Positions 28,101-39,643 of a stretch of 64,000 bases of DNA are shown in pieces. The number at the start of each line of letters is the position of its first letter. The stretch's first letter is position 1. Under the pieces are notes generated by a model that was not told the DNA's origin, did no database searches, and saw only the letters and a program-made list of their open reading frames with translations. Source of the stretch: Granulicella aggregans (lineage in GTDB: Bacteria > Acidobacteriota > Terriglobia > Terriglobales > Acidobacteriaceae); contig NZ_JACHIP010000001.1 of assembly GCF_014203275.1 (NCBI RefSeq), positions 1,116,001-1,180,000 of the forward strand. Reading direction: 5' to 3'. The position numbers and the translations under genes were made by a program.

Positions 28101-31100
28101 TCTTGAGATTGGGTTCGACTCCCTCTTCCTGACCCAGGTCACGCAGTCGCTCCAGCAGAAGTTCGGCATCAAGATCACATTCCGGCAGTTGATGGACGAC
28201 CTCTCGACGCTTGAAGCGCTCTCGGTCTACATCGACGGCCACGTCGCCCCCGGCCTGTACGAAGAGGCTGCGCCCGCTCCAGCCGTTGCAGCGCAGGCGG
28301 TTCCGGTCGCGACTGTTCCCATGGGGGTCGCTCCCGCAGCAGGCGGTGGAACTGCGATGGAAGAGCTGATGAAGAGTCAGCTTCTCGCGCTCAACCAGCT
28401 GTTCGCGCAGCAGATCGCCGCTCTCAATGGCGGAGCCGCGCCCGCGCCATCCGCACCTCCGGTCGCGCCTGTTCCGGTCACCCAGGTTCCCGTGACGATT
28501 GCGGCTGCCGACCACCCGAAAGACGCCACCGTCGAGCTCAAGGGCTACGTTCCCTTCCGCGCGGCCGCAAAGAAAGTCGCGGGCGAGCTTACACCAAAGC
28601 AGGTAGAACACATCAACAAGCTGGTCGCCTTCTACACCAGCCGCACCGCGCAGTCGAAGGCAAAGACGCAGGAGTACCGCCCCTACCTGGCCGACCCACG
28701 CGTCGTGGCTGGTTTCAAAGTCCAGTGGAAAGAGATGGTCTATCCGATCATCACCGACCGCTCCAAGGGCTCGCGTATCTGGGACATCGACGGCAACGAG
28801 TATCTCGACTGCCTCAACGGCTTTGGCCCGATCATGCTCGGCCACCGCCCTGACTTCGTTGAAGACGCAATCGAGAAACAGCTTCACCTAGGCTTCGAGA
28901 TCGGCCCGCAGACGCTTCTCGCCGGCGAAGTCGCCAAGGCACTCTGCGAGATGACCGGCAACGAGCGCGCGACCTTCTGCAACACCGGCTCCGAAGCCGT
29001 CATGGCCGCAATGCGTGTCGCTCGCACGGTCAGCGGAAAGAACCGCATCGTCTACTTCTCGGGCGACTACCACGGCATGTTTGACGAAGTCCTCGTCAAG
29101 GGATTCAAGCGCAACGGACAGCCACAATCATCTCCGCTTGCTCCGGGAATTCCGCGCGATTCCGTCGCCAACATGACGGTGCTCGAATATGGCGCACAAG
29201 AGTCTCTCGACTGGATCTCTTCCCATGCCCATGAAATTGCGGCTGTTTTAGTCGAGCCCGTTCAGAGCCGCCATCCAGCCTTCCAACCCATCGAGTTCCT
29301 GAAAGAACTCCGCAAGATCACCGAAGAAGCCGACGTCTGCATGGTCTTCGACGAAGTCGTCACCGGCTTCCGCGTACACCCCGGCGGCTGCCAGGCGCTC
29401 TTCGGCATCCGCGCCGACCTTGCGACCTACGGCAAGGTCATCGCCGGTGGCATGCCCATGGGCATCCTCGCCGGTAAAGCGAAGTACATGGACGCGCTCG
29501 ACGGCGGCATGTGGCAGTACGGCGACGAGTCGATTCCCGAAGTCGGCGTCACCTTCTTCGCCGGCACCTTCGTCCGCCACCCGCTGGCGATGGCGGCCTG
29601 CAAGGCAGTCCTGAAGCATCTTAAAGACGAAGGCCCGGCTCTGCAGGAGCGGCTGACGGCTCGCACCACCGACCTGATCGCCCGCCTGAACGCGCTGCTC
29701 AAGAAGAACGAAGTCCCGACCCACATCGAGAGCTTCTCCAGCTTCTTCTACTTCAGCTTCCCGTCGGACTTCCGCTTCGGCAGCCTCTTCTACTTCCACC
29801 TGCGCTCGAAGGGCGTTCACCTCCTCGAGAACTTCCCCTGCTTCATTACGACCGAGCACACGGCAGAAGATGTAGACCACATCGTCCGCGCGTTCGAAGA
29901 GACGATTGCAGAGATGCAGGCAGGCGAAGTGCTCGACATGCCGTCGGGCGGCAAGACGATCGAGGCCGCTCCCACATCTGCCGCAATCGAGGCACCGGCT
30001 TACGCCAGCAGCGCTCCGATCACCGAATCGCAGATGGAGATTCTGCTCTCCGCCGCTCTGTCATCCGAGGCGAACTGCAGCTACAACGAATCGCTCTCTC
30101 TGCACCTCAAAGGCGCGCTGAACATCCCCGTCCTGACTGAGTCGTTCTCAAGTCTGATCGCTCGCTACGACGCTCTGCGCGCGACGTTCGACATGGATGC
30201 GCGGACACAGCATTTCTCCGCGCCGAAGTCTGTCGAGCTTCCTCTCGTCGATCTCTCGGCCCTCGAGGAAAGCGAGCGAAAGGCAAAGTTCGCAGACTTC
30301 ATCAAAGAAGACGCGCACAAGCCATTCGACCTGATCGCGGGTCCTATGTTCCGCGTGGCGCTGGTTCGCTTCGCGGCGGACAGCCACGCGTTTGTCTTCA
30401 CCGCGCACCACGTAGTCTGCGACGGCTGGAGCATCAACGTGATGCTCGATGAGCTGTCGAAGACCTACACCGCCAAGGTCGAGGGTAAGTCTGCACAGCT
30501 CGATCCGCTGATGCCGTTCAGCAGCTACGCTGTCGCGCAGGACGCGCACTTCGACGGCGAAGAAGGAGCCAAGAACGAAGCGTTCTGGCTGAAGGACTTC
30601 GAAGTTCTGCCCCCGCTGCTGGACCTGCCGCTGGATCACCCTCGTCCAGCGATGAAAAGCTTTGCGGGAGCAATTTACAGCCGCAAGATTAGTGCAGCAG
30701 CCCTCAAGGACATCAAGAAGGCTGGCGCACAGCAGAAGTGCACCCTCTTTGCAACCATGCTTGCGGCCTTCACCGCTACGCTGACCCGGCTCACGGGCCA
30801 GGAAGACATCGTTGTCGGAGTGCCGGCAGCAGGGCAGTCACTGGTCGAAGACAAGGTACTCGTCGGCCACGCCGTCAACTTCGTTCCCATCCGCGGCATC
30901 ACGCATGACGGCATCACGACCGCGCAGTTCCTGCAGCAGATGCGATCGAACATCTTCGACGCCTACGACCACCAGAACTACACCTTTGGCCGCCTGGTGC
31001 GAAAGCTTCCCATCGCCCGCGATGCCAGCCGCCTGCCGCTGATCGAAGTCCAGTTCAACCTCGAGAAGGTCGGAGCCGGCCTCGCCTTCGCCGGACTGAC

Positions 31101-33228
31101 TGCTGAGGTTGATCCGAACCCGAAGAGCTTCGTAAACTTCGACGTCTTCATCAACGCAGTAGAGAGCGCCGACGGTGTCGCACTTCACGTCGACTACAAC
31201 ACCGACCTGATCGACGAATCGACCGTCGCGCGCTGGATGGACTGCTACGAGACCCTCCTTGGCGGTCTCAGCGGAGATGCCTCGCAACCGCTCGCCGCAT
31301 TGCCGATTCTGACACCGAAGGAACGCGAACTCGTATCCATCACGCCGAACCAGACCACCGTGCCGTACTCATCGGATCTCTGCGTGCATCAACTCTTTGA
31401 GCGGCAGGCAGCGGCTGCTCCTGCGGCGATTGCTCTCGAGTGCGAAGGCGAGTCTCTCACCTACGCGGAGCTCGACTCACGGGTCAACAAGCTTACGCGC
31501 TACCTCGTCTCCTCCGGCGTCCTGCGCGGCGAGGTCCTGGGCATCTACATGGAGCGGTCGATCGAGTTGATCGTCTCCCTGCTGGCGACCTGGAAGGCGG
31601 GAGCGACCTATATTCCGCTCGACCCAACCTTCCCCATGGAACGGCTCAAGATGGTCTTCGAGGACCTGCATCAGCCGACCATCCTGACGCAGTCGCGTCT
31701 CGCGGCGGATCTGCCGTCGGCTGGAACCCGCCTCATCTGCGTAGATGAGCGCTGGCCCGTGATCGAGATCGAAGATGCCGGACCGCTTGACCTGAAGTAC
31801 AACCCATCCGCTGTCGCCTACGTCATCTACACCTCGGGATCAACCGGCAGACCGAAGGGCGTCGAAGTCACACAGACGAACGTCGTCAACCTGCTGCAGT
31901 CCATGGCAAAGAGGCCCGGCATGACGGCCGACGACGTTCTCGTCGCAGTCACGACGATCTCCTTCGACATCGCCGCGCTCGAAGTCTATCTGCCGCTGAT
32001 CACAGGAGCGAAGCTGGTTCTGGCGACGCGCGCCGTGGCCTCCGACGGCACCGAACTACTCAAGCTGCTTCGCTCGTCCAATGCGACGATCATGCAGGCG
32101 ACACCTGTCACCTTCCGGTTGCTGATGGCCGCCGGATGGAAGGGCGATCCGAAGTTCACGGTATGGTGTGGCGGCGAGGCCTTGCCGCGGGATCTCGCAA
32201 ACCAGATCCTCGCACTGAAGATCGATCTCTGGAACATGTACGGCCCAACCGAAACGACCATCTGGTCGGCGACGAGCATCGTCGAAGAGACGTCCGGACC
32301 TGTTTACGTCGGGCCGCCCATCGACAACACAGAGTTTTACGTTCTAGACGCGCAGAAACAGTTGGTTCCCACAGGCGTAGCCGGAGAGCTTTACATCGGC
32401 GGCGTGGGCGTGGCGAAGGGTTACTTCCAACGCCCCGACCTGACCGCGGATCGATTTGTCATCGATCCTTTCTCACCCCGTACAGGAACGCGATTCTACC
32501 GTACCGGCGATTTGGTTCGCCGCATGCCCAGCGGCGAGTTCGACTTCCTCGGCCGTGCCGACGGGCAGATCAAACTGCGTGGCTTCCGCATCGAGCTCGG
32601 AGAGATTGAGACGGCTTTGAGCAAGTTCCCCGGAGTCCGTCAGGCGGTCGTCCTGCTGCGCGAAGACATCCCCGGCGACAAGCGGCTCGTAGGCTACATC
32701 GTGCCCAGCGAAAAGGCTCCTTCGGTACCGGCTGAAATTCGCACGTTCCTGCTCTCGAAGTTGCCCGACTACATGGTCCCGACTGCGTACGTAGATCTGA
32801 CCTCGTTCCCTTTGACGGCGAATGGGAAGATCGATCGGCGCGCGCTTCCTGCTCCTGACCGCTCACTGCAGGTCCAGGACGGAAATTACGTCGCTCCGCA
32901 GACACCGCAGGAGGAGCAGATGGCAGCGATATGGGCCGAAGTGCTGCACATCGAACGCGTGGGCGTGGAAGACAACATCTTTGAACTCGGCGCGGACTCC
33001 CTTCACGTCTTCCAGATCGCGGCCCGCGCAAACCAGGCTGGTATCGACGTCAAGCCGCGCCAGATTCTGCAGTACCGCCAGATTCGGGCTGTGCTGGCGG
33101 AGCTGTCGGCGGCGGCGCCGGCGGCCAAGACTGCTCCTTTGATGGCTGTATCCCGCGCAAAATACCGCATCTCACCTTCTACGCTGGCGACGCAACCGGA
33201 ACCGGTCGACGCCAGTACTGGAGATTGA
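25165..33228 (+). CDS. Hybrid PKS-NRPS: KS-AT-ACP-aminotransferase-C-A-PCP
   Basis: A 2687-residue megasynthase. KS about 1-430 (Cys near 184 in SACSTS; EAHGTATPLGD; NVGHLDIAAG). AT about 530-850 (Ser near 631 in GHSIGE; HAFHSPMM points to malonyl-CoA). ACP about 935-1030 (Ser near 985 in GFDSLFLTQ). Class III PLP aminotransferase about 1150-1570 (Lys near 1424 in YGKVIAGGMP). C about 1620-2040 with intact HHVVCDG. A about 2070-2560 with code DILQWGMIWK, close to the glycine code DILQLGLIWK. PCP Ser near 2611 in GADSLHV. The ACP-aminotransferase unit and domain order resemble MycA of mycosubtilin and McyE of microcystin, where it converts a beta-keto to a beta-amino thioester. No KR or DH is seen, as expected if the ketone is transaminated. 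Confidence 0.92.
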   Translation: MIPEDLTGIAIIGMSGRFPGASSVAEFWANQLAGIEGISQFSAEELEIVNARQAASDPNYIKARSILKDVDLFDAEFFSILPKEAALMDPQHRIFLECCWEAFEDAGYDPGNYPGSVGVLAGTAFNSYFHAEVCAQPGFTEDFLKNYQIGNYQAMMGNHPDYLATRVSYKFNLKGPSFSVQSACSTSLVAVCQACQSLMTYQADMMLAGGVSITLPQKRGYVYQEGGMGSADGHCRPFDNDAQGTVFGSGVGVVLLKRLEDAIADGDHIYSVIRGFATNNDGGNKVGYTAPSIEGQANVVAMAQQAAGVEPESIGYIEAHGTATPLGDPIELAALEKAFRSGTQAKNFCTIGTAKANVGHLDIAAGVTGLIHAAHVVKHGQFPGTLNFKKPTERFDMANSPFKVTATPAAWERNGSPRRAGVSAFGVGGTNAHLILEEVEPDPSEPPARAAQLLVVSARSQAALDAATANLAADIEAHPDRALADVAFTLQTGRKPFDYRRAVVADTSATAVAGLQRTLGKAAPGRKRNAPDPPVAFMFPGQGSQRVNMSRDLYETEPVFRDAVDACAKILLQDASLDLLPVLYPKAGQEDAATELLTQTMLAQPAIFVVEYALAKLWISWGIQPAAMIGHSIGEFAAACLAGVFSLTDALHLVATRGRLMQGLPAGTMLSVRASADQILPLLIDGVSIAANNAPILCVVSGATPAIEEFEAKLTKLEIVSRRLVTSHAFHSPMMDPITAEFRAVAAKLKMSAPLIPYVSTLTGDWIRAEDATSADYWTRHLREAVQFAPAITRLLQSEDRMLLEVGPGGVLVMLARQNLAPGTKIAMLSSLSNSDSGQDDSHSMLQALGEVWARGAKPDWQEIQAQAGRRRVSLPTYPFERKRFWLSDAHKSVDPGEIELPEIIQRPVSFDPVATLPVATLKEISPMSQTFPQSIASSAAASTTQAKPRKETIRLMLIEIFEELSGLDISGEDASASFLEIGFDSLFLTQVTQSLQQKFGIKITFRQLMDDLSTLEALSVYIDGHVAPGLYEEAAPAPAVAAQAVPVATVPMGVAPAAGGGTAMEELMKSQLLALNQLFAQQIAALNGGAAPAPSAPPVAPVPVTQVPVTIAAADHPKDATVELKGYVPFRAAAKKVAGELTPKQVEHINKLVAFYTSRTAQSKAKTQEYRPYLADPRVVAGFKVQWKEMVYPIITDRSKGSRIWDIDGNEYLDCLNGFGPIMLGHRPDFVEDAIEKQLHLGFEIGPQTLLAGEVAKALCEMTGNERATFCNTGSEAVMAAMRVARTVSGKNRIVYFSGDYHGMFDEVLVKGFKRNGQPQSSPLAPGIPRDSVANMTVLEYGAQESLDWISSHAHEIAAVLVEPVQSRHPAFQPIEFLKELRKITEEADVCMVFDEVVTGFRVHPGGCQALFGIRADLATYGKVIAGGMPMGILAGKAKYMDALDGGMWQYGDESIPEVGVTFFAGTFVRHPLAMAACKAVLKHLKDEGPALQERLTARTTDLIARLNALLKKNEVPTHIESFSSFFYFSFPSDFRFGSLFYFHLRSKGVHLLENFPCFITTEHTAEDVDHIVRAFEETIAEMQAGEVLDMPSGGKTIEAAPTSAAIEAPAYASSAPITESQMEILLSAALSSEANCSYNESLSLHLKGALNIPVLTESFSSLIARYDALRATFDMDARTQHFSAPKSVELPLVDLSALEESERKAKFADFIKEDAHKPFDLIAGPMFRVALVRFAADSHAFVFTAHHVVCDGWSINVMLDELSKTYTAKVEGKSAQLDPLMPFSSYAVAQDAHFDGEEGAKNEAFWLKDFEVLPPLLDLPLDHPRPAMKSFAGAIYSRKISAAALKDIKKAGAQQKCTLFATMLAAFTATLTRLTGQEDIVVGVPAAGQSLVEDKVLVGHAVNFVPIRGITHDGITTAQFLQQMRSNIFDAYDHQNYTFGRLVRKLPIARDASRLPLIEVQFNLEKVGAGLAFAGLTAEVDPNPKSFVNFDVFINAVESADGVALHVDYNTDLIDESTVARWMDCYETLLGGLSGDASQPLAALPILTPKERELVSITPNQTTVPYSSDLCVHQLFERQAAAAPAAIALECEGESLTYAELDSRVNKLTRYLVSSGVLRGEVLGIYMERSIELIVSLLATWKAGATYIPLDPTFPMERLKMVFEDLHQPTILTQSRLAADLPSAGTRLICVDERWPVIEIEDAGPLDLKYNPSAVAYVIYTSGSTGRPKGVEVTQTNVVNLLQSMAKRPGMTADDVLVAVTTISFDIAALEVYLPLITGAKLVLATRAVASDGTELLKLLRSSNATIMQATPVTFRLLMAAGWKGDPKFTVWCGGEALPRDLANQILALKIDLWNMYGPTETTIWSATSIVEETSGPVYVGPPIDNTEFYVLDAQKQLVPTGVAGELYIGGVGVAKGYFQRPDLTADRFVIDPFSPRTGTRFYRTGDLVRRMPSGEFDFLGRADGQIKLRGFRIELGEIETALSKFPGVRQAVVLLREDIPGDKRLVGYIVPSEKAPSVPAEIRTFLLSKLPDYMVPTAYVDLTSFPLTANGKIDRRALPAPDRSLQVQDGNYVAPQTPQEEQMAAIWAEVLHIERVGVEDNIFELGADSLHVFQIAARANQAGIDVKPRQILQYRQIRAVLAELSAAAPAAKTAPLMAVSRAKYRISPSTLATQPEPVDASTGD

Positions 33229-36200
33229 TGGGCGCGAAATCAATTACCCTTAGAAACATGGCGGATTCGGCCACCAAGACACCTCCGGGGGGTGAGGAGT
33301 TTTATGCGTTTCCGCTGACCCCTGCTCAGATGGCAATGTGGCCGCAAGGACTCACCACTCTTGGCGACCGTCGTTACAACGGTGCCTTCCGGATGCAGAT
33401 CGCGGGCGAGGTCGATGCCGCCGTCCTCGAGGCCTCTCTGCGAGCCGTCGCGATGCGCCAGGAGTCGCTGCGAACTTCCTTTAGAGTGTCCGAGTCCGGC
33501 CCGATCCAGGTCGTCTCACCTTCCTCCGATCTCACGATAGAAGTTGTTGATCTTACTTCGGTCGCCGAGTCTGCCCGGAGCATTCTGGTCGACGAGATCT
33601 CCACGCAGGAGGCCCAGCAGACCTTCGATCTCACACTCGGCGTACCACTGCGGGTGAAGCTCCTCAGACTGGAAGAAAAATTTTCCCTGCTTACGATCAC
33701 CGCACACCAGATCATCTGTGATGGGTGGTCGGTGGGGATCCTAATGCAGGAGCTCTCCGAAGCCTATAACGGTCTGTTAGTGGGCGGACGTTCTCCGCTG
33801 CAAGATCTCGACTTCCAGTACGGCGACTATGTCGCTTGGCAGCGTGAGAACCAATCGACCAACGACACACGAAGCCAGTTAGACTACTGGAAGAAGCAAC
33901 TTGCGCGAGTACCTCAGCTCTCTGTTCCCTTCGATAAGAATGGGTCCGCCGACATGGTGGAGGCTGGGATCATAGCGGAACTCCTCCCGCGCGAATTGAG
34001 CGATGGGATTCTCGAACGAGCGAAGTCCGAAAACGCCACTTTTTACGTGGTGACCATGGCCGCCTGCATGTTGCTCCTCTCCCGCTATACGGGTGAGAGC
34101 GACGTTGCGCTGCGAACGCCGCTGGCTGGCAGAAACCGGGTTGAGTTTGAGCCGATCATCGGGCAGTTCGTCAATCAGGTGGTCATTCGCAACAAGCTGA
34201 GAGAGCTCAGCACCGTCTCCGAGCTTTTAGGGCAGGTCCGCGACAACGTCTGGGAGGCGTTGGCAAATCAGGATGTCGCCTTTGAAGAGGTGATTGGCAC
34301 TATTCCCGCCCTAAATAAGACCGGGTTGGAACTTTTCAGGATCAATTTCGTCTGCCAGAAGGAGTACGGAAGGAATGGGCCGTCCCAGTTCAAGCTGGGC
34401 GAAGCCGCAATGACCACAATCCCCTCGAAGTCGCAGGGGGCGCTCTATGACTTGAATTTTTTCCTGGTCCAGCGCGAGATTGGCTGGCGGTTATCGCTTG
34501 AATACAAGGCTGGGTTGTACACTCAGGATACGGCGGAGAGTCTTCTCCTGCATTTTCAGGAGATTCTCCGGTTTCTCGCGACGCGCGGGAATCAGAGACT
34601 GGCGGAGTTGGTGTTGTCTCCCACAGAGTCACTCACAAAGCGAACGGTTGAAGGTGCGGGCCATGGGGTTGGCAACGCCGCTGGGGATGCCACACCTGCG
34701 GTTGAGGAAGAACCCTCGTCTCAGATGATCGCCATGCCGGGCAGCCTGGCACAGGAGCGATTCTGGACGCTCTCACAGCTTGATCCGGCGAACCCTTCTT
34801 TTCACGTCCCCGTAGTGATGAAGATCGCGGGACCACTCTCGTCCGAGGTGCTCGCCAGGTCTTTCCAACTGCTGATCGACCGGCATGAGTCCCTCCGAAC
34901 AACGTTCAGCGACCGCGATGGCGAGTTTCTCCAGGTCATTCATCCGAGCTATAGCGTGTCGCTTCCCGACACAACGATCTCCGGGCGCAGCGAAGACGAG
35001 CGCGCTCGCAATCTGTCCAACGCGATCCAGGCGGAGATTCTCAAGCCGTTCGATCTGAGTACCCTTCCGCTATTCAGAACGATGCTCTGCAAGTTGGGTG
35101 ATCAGGAGCATGTCCTGATTGTCACGTTGCACCACATTCTTGCGGATGCGGCGTCTGCGCAGGTGATCCAGCGCGAGCTTTGGACGACATACGAAAGCCT
35201 CAACCGCGGGGAAGAGCCGTCTCTTCCCCCGCTCGCAATTCAGTATGCGGACTTCTCGGTATGGCAGCGCGACAACCTCGACTCGGACGCGATGAAGGAG
35301 CACCTCCGCTACTGGCTCGATCAGCTGAGCGGCGACCTGAAGGTGCTCGACTTCCCTACAGATCATCCGCCGGCCTATCGCCCCACAGCCAAAGGAGCGG
35401 TTGAGACTCTGCTGCTGCCGGAAGATCTGACGCGGTCGGTCAAACAACTTGCCCAGGCAAACGATGCGACGCTCTATGTTGTAACGCTGGCATGTTTTGC
35501 CGCCATGCTCTCTCGTGCCTCCGTCACCACCGATCTGACGATCGGATCCCCGGTGCTGAACCGCCGCTCCGAAACCGAGGCCCTGATCGGCCCGTTTGCA
35601 GGACCGATGGCGATTCGGCTGAACCTGGCTGGCAATCCGACGATCTCGGAGTTGATTCAGGCCACCCGCGACCGCACCCTCGAGGCGCTCGACCATACCG
35701 ATCTGCCGTTCGAGCTGCTTCTTCGGAACCTAACGCTGCGAACGCAGAATGATCGCCGACCGTTGTTCCAGTTTTATTTCATGTGCCAGACGGCCTTTGT
35801 TCAGACGCGGCAGATTCAGGGCCTGACGGTCACGCCCTTGCCGAGCATGAGCGTGGGAACTCCGTTCGAGATGCAGCTTGCCATGATCGAACGGCCTGAG
35901 GGTCTGCGCGCTGAGCTGGAGTACAACGCCGATCTCTTCGACAAGCCAAGTGTAGAGAAGTGGCTCGCCTACTATCAGAAGCTGCTGAAGGCCGCTGTTG
36001 AGAATCCGAACCGCGAGGTCAGTGACCTCCCGGCACCTCCCTTTGTTGGCGGCCACTCCGTCTCCCATGCGGGTCACGCTCGTGAGACTCGGGGCGCAGG
36101 CGGCCATGCTACCTCTGATCGGCCCTATGTCGCCCCCCGCGATCTAGTGGAGGAGATGGTGGCACAGGTCTGGGAGGGCGTGCTCGGTGTTCCCTCCATC

Positions 36201-37211
36201 AGCGTCCACTCTAATTTCTTCGATATCGGCGGTACCTCTCTTCTGATCCTCAAGCTGGTTCCGCGCATCAACGCGGCCTTCGACCTTGTGCTGCCCGTGC
36301 CCACGATCTTCAAAGCGCCGACGATCGAGCTGATGGCCAACGTCCTGAGGCAGCGGAACATCATTGAGAAGCAGGTAGTGCTGCCGCTGCACCCTTCGGG
36401 CAATCGGCCTCCGCTCTTCATGATTCACTCCTACCATCTCTACCGCGCGCTTCCGGCAGCGCTGGGCTCGGATCAGCCCTTTTACGGAGTCATGGAGCTG
36501 GAGTTGTCCGACCGGCATCTGCCCTACACGCTGAAGGACCAGGTGCAGAACTACGTCAATCACATTCGCCAGGTGCAGCCGAAGGGACCGTACTACATCG
36601 CTGGCTTCTGCTTCTTCGGGCTGGTAGCGTTCGAGGTCGGAGCGCAGTTGGAAGCTCTCGGCGAGACGGTTGCGTTCATAGGACTGATCGACACCTACTG
36701 CCCGGACTATTGGTGCATCCAGCAAGCCGCCGCACAGCCTGCCCCTGAGACAAGCAAGCTTAGCCCGCGCGTTGCCGCGCTTGGGCACCACATGCGCAAG
36801 ACGCGTGGGCTCAAGCTCCAAGACAAGCTGAAGCTGCACGGCGAGTTCGTCATGGAAAAGCTGCGGAATCAGTGGCTCAGCCTGATGCTGGAGACACGCG
36901 TCGCCGTCTATACCCATTTCGTCAAGAAGGGAACAAGACTTCCCTCGTGGCTGAAGGACCCGGCCCTGGTGACCAGGGTCGGTGTGCGTCGCCACCGTCC
37001 GGTCAAGATCGCATCCGATGTGTATCTCTTCCCTGCTGAAGACGTTCCGTTGGGTGCGGAGTTCGATCCCACCCTCGGCTGGGGCGTCATGACTACGGGT
37101 CAGGTCCACACCATGTGGATTCCCGGGGACCATGACGACATGTTCAAGGAAAAACACATCGGCGCTCTCGCCCAGACGATTCGCGAGACAATGGATAAGG
37201 CCAGGTCGTAG
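33228..37211 (+). CDS. Terminal NRPS: C-C-PCP-TE with no adenylation domain
   Basis: About 1327 residues. C1 (about 20-470) reads H160-Q161-IICDG where HHxxxDG is expected, so the catalytic second His is Gln. C2 (about 510-940) reads HHILADA, keeping both His but with Ala for Gly. The PCP (about 960-1035) has its Ser near 1003 in GGTSLL. The TE (about 1060-1327) has GFCFFG at the nucleophile elbow: Cys1128 replaces Ser and the second Gly of GxSxG is Phe. The acid and His candidates are in LIDTYCP and PGDHDDMF. With no A domain, the PCP must be loaded in trans, act as a chain-transfer site, or stay empty. I chose ATG 33228 (GGAG 5 nt upstream, TGATG overlap); a TTG lies one codon before. Confidence 0.9.
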   Translation: MGAKSITLRNMADSATKTPPGGEEFYAFPLTPAQMAMWPQGLTTLGDRRYNGAFRMQIAGEVDAAVLEASLRAVAMRQESLRTSFRVSESGPIQVVSPSSDLTIEVVDLTSVAESARSILVDEISTQEAQQTFDLTLGVPLRVKLLRLEEKFSLLTITAHQIICDGWSVGILMQELSEAYNGLLVGGRSPLQDLDFQYGDYVAWQRENQSTNDTRSQLDYWKKQLARVPQLSVPFDKNGSADMVEAGIIAELLPRELSDGILERAKSENATFYVVTMAACMLLLSRYTGESDVALRTPLAGRNRVEFEPIIGQFVNQVVIRNKLRELSTVSELLGQVRDNVWEALANQDVAFEEVIGTIPALNKTGLELFRINFVCQKEYGRNGPSQFKLGEAAMTTIPSKSQGALYDLNFFLVQREIGWRLSLEYKAGLYTQDTAESLLLHFQEILRFLATRGNQRLAELVLSPTESLTKRTVEGAGHGVGNAAGDATPAVEEEPSSQMIAMPGSLAQERFWTLSQLDPANPSFHVPVVMKIAGPLSSEVLARSFQLLIDRHESLRTTFSDRDGEFLQVIHPSYSVSLPDTTISGRSEDERARNLSNAIQAEILKPFDLSTLPLFRTMLCKLGDQEHVLIVTLHHILADAASAQVIQRELWTTYESLNRGEEPSLPPLAIQYADFSVWQRDNLDSDAMKEHLRYWLDQLSGDLKVLDFPTDHPPAYRPTAKGAVETLLLPEDLTRSVKQLAQANDATLYVVTLACFAAMLSRASVTTDLTIGSPVLNRRSETEALIGPFAGPMAIRLNLAGNPTISELIQATRDRTLEALDHTDLPFELLLRNLTLRTQNDRRPLFQFYFMCQTAFVQTRQIQGLTVTPLPSMSVGTPFEMQLAMIERPEGLRAELEYNADLFDKPSVEKWLAYYQKLLKAAVENPNREVSDLPAPPFVGGHSVSHAGHARETRGAGGHATSDRPYVAPRDLVEEMVAQVWEGVLGVPSISVHSNFFDIGGTSLLILKLVPRINAAFDLVLPVPTIFKAPTIELMANVLRQRNIIEKQVVLPLHPSGNRPPLFMIHSYHLYRALPAALGSDQPFYGVMELELSDRHLPYTLKDQVQNYVNHIRQVQPKGPYYIAGFCFFGLVAFEVGAQLEALGETVAFIGLIDTYCPDYWCIQQAAAQPAPETSKLSPRVAALGHHMRKTRGLKLQDKLKLHGEFVMEKLRNQWLSLMLETRVAVYTHFVKKGTRLPSWLKDPALVTRVGVRRHRPVKIASDVYLFPAEDVPLGAEFDPTLGWGVMTTGQVHTMWIPGDHDDMFKEKHIGALAQTIRETMDKARS

Positions 37212-37253
37212 CGTCCAGAGCCTTTTAAGACCTGTCGATGAGTGGGTCTAACC

Positions 37254-39641
<2,388 letters not shown>

Positions 39642-39643
39642 AC

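Noticed and set aside
36144..37157. 337-residue minus-strand open frame inside the terminal NRPS gene
   Set aside because: It is antisense to the PCP-TE region, which has clear motifs; no protein family was recognised in the antisense frame.
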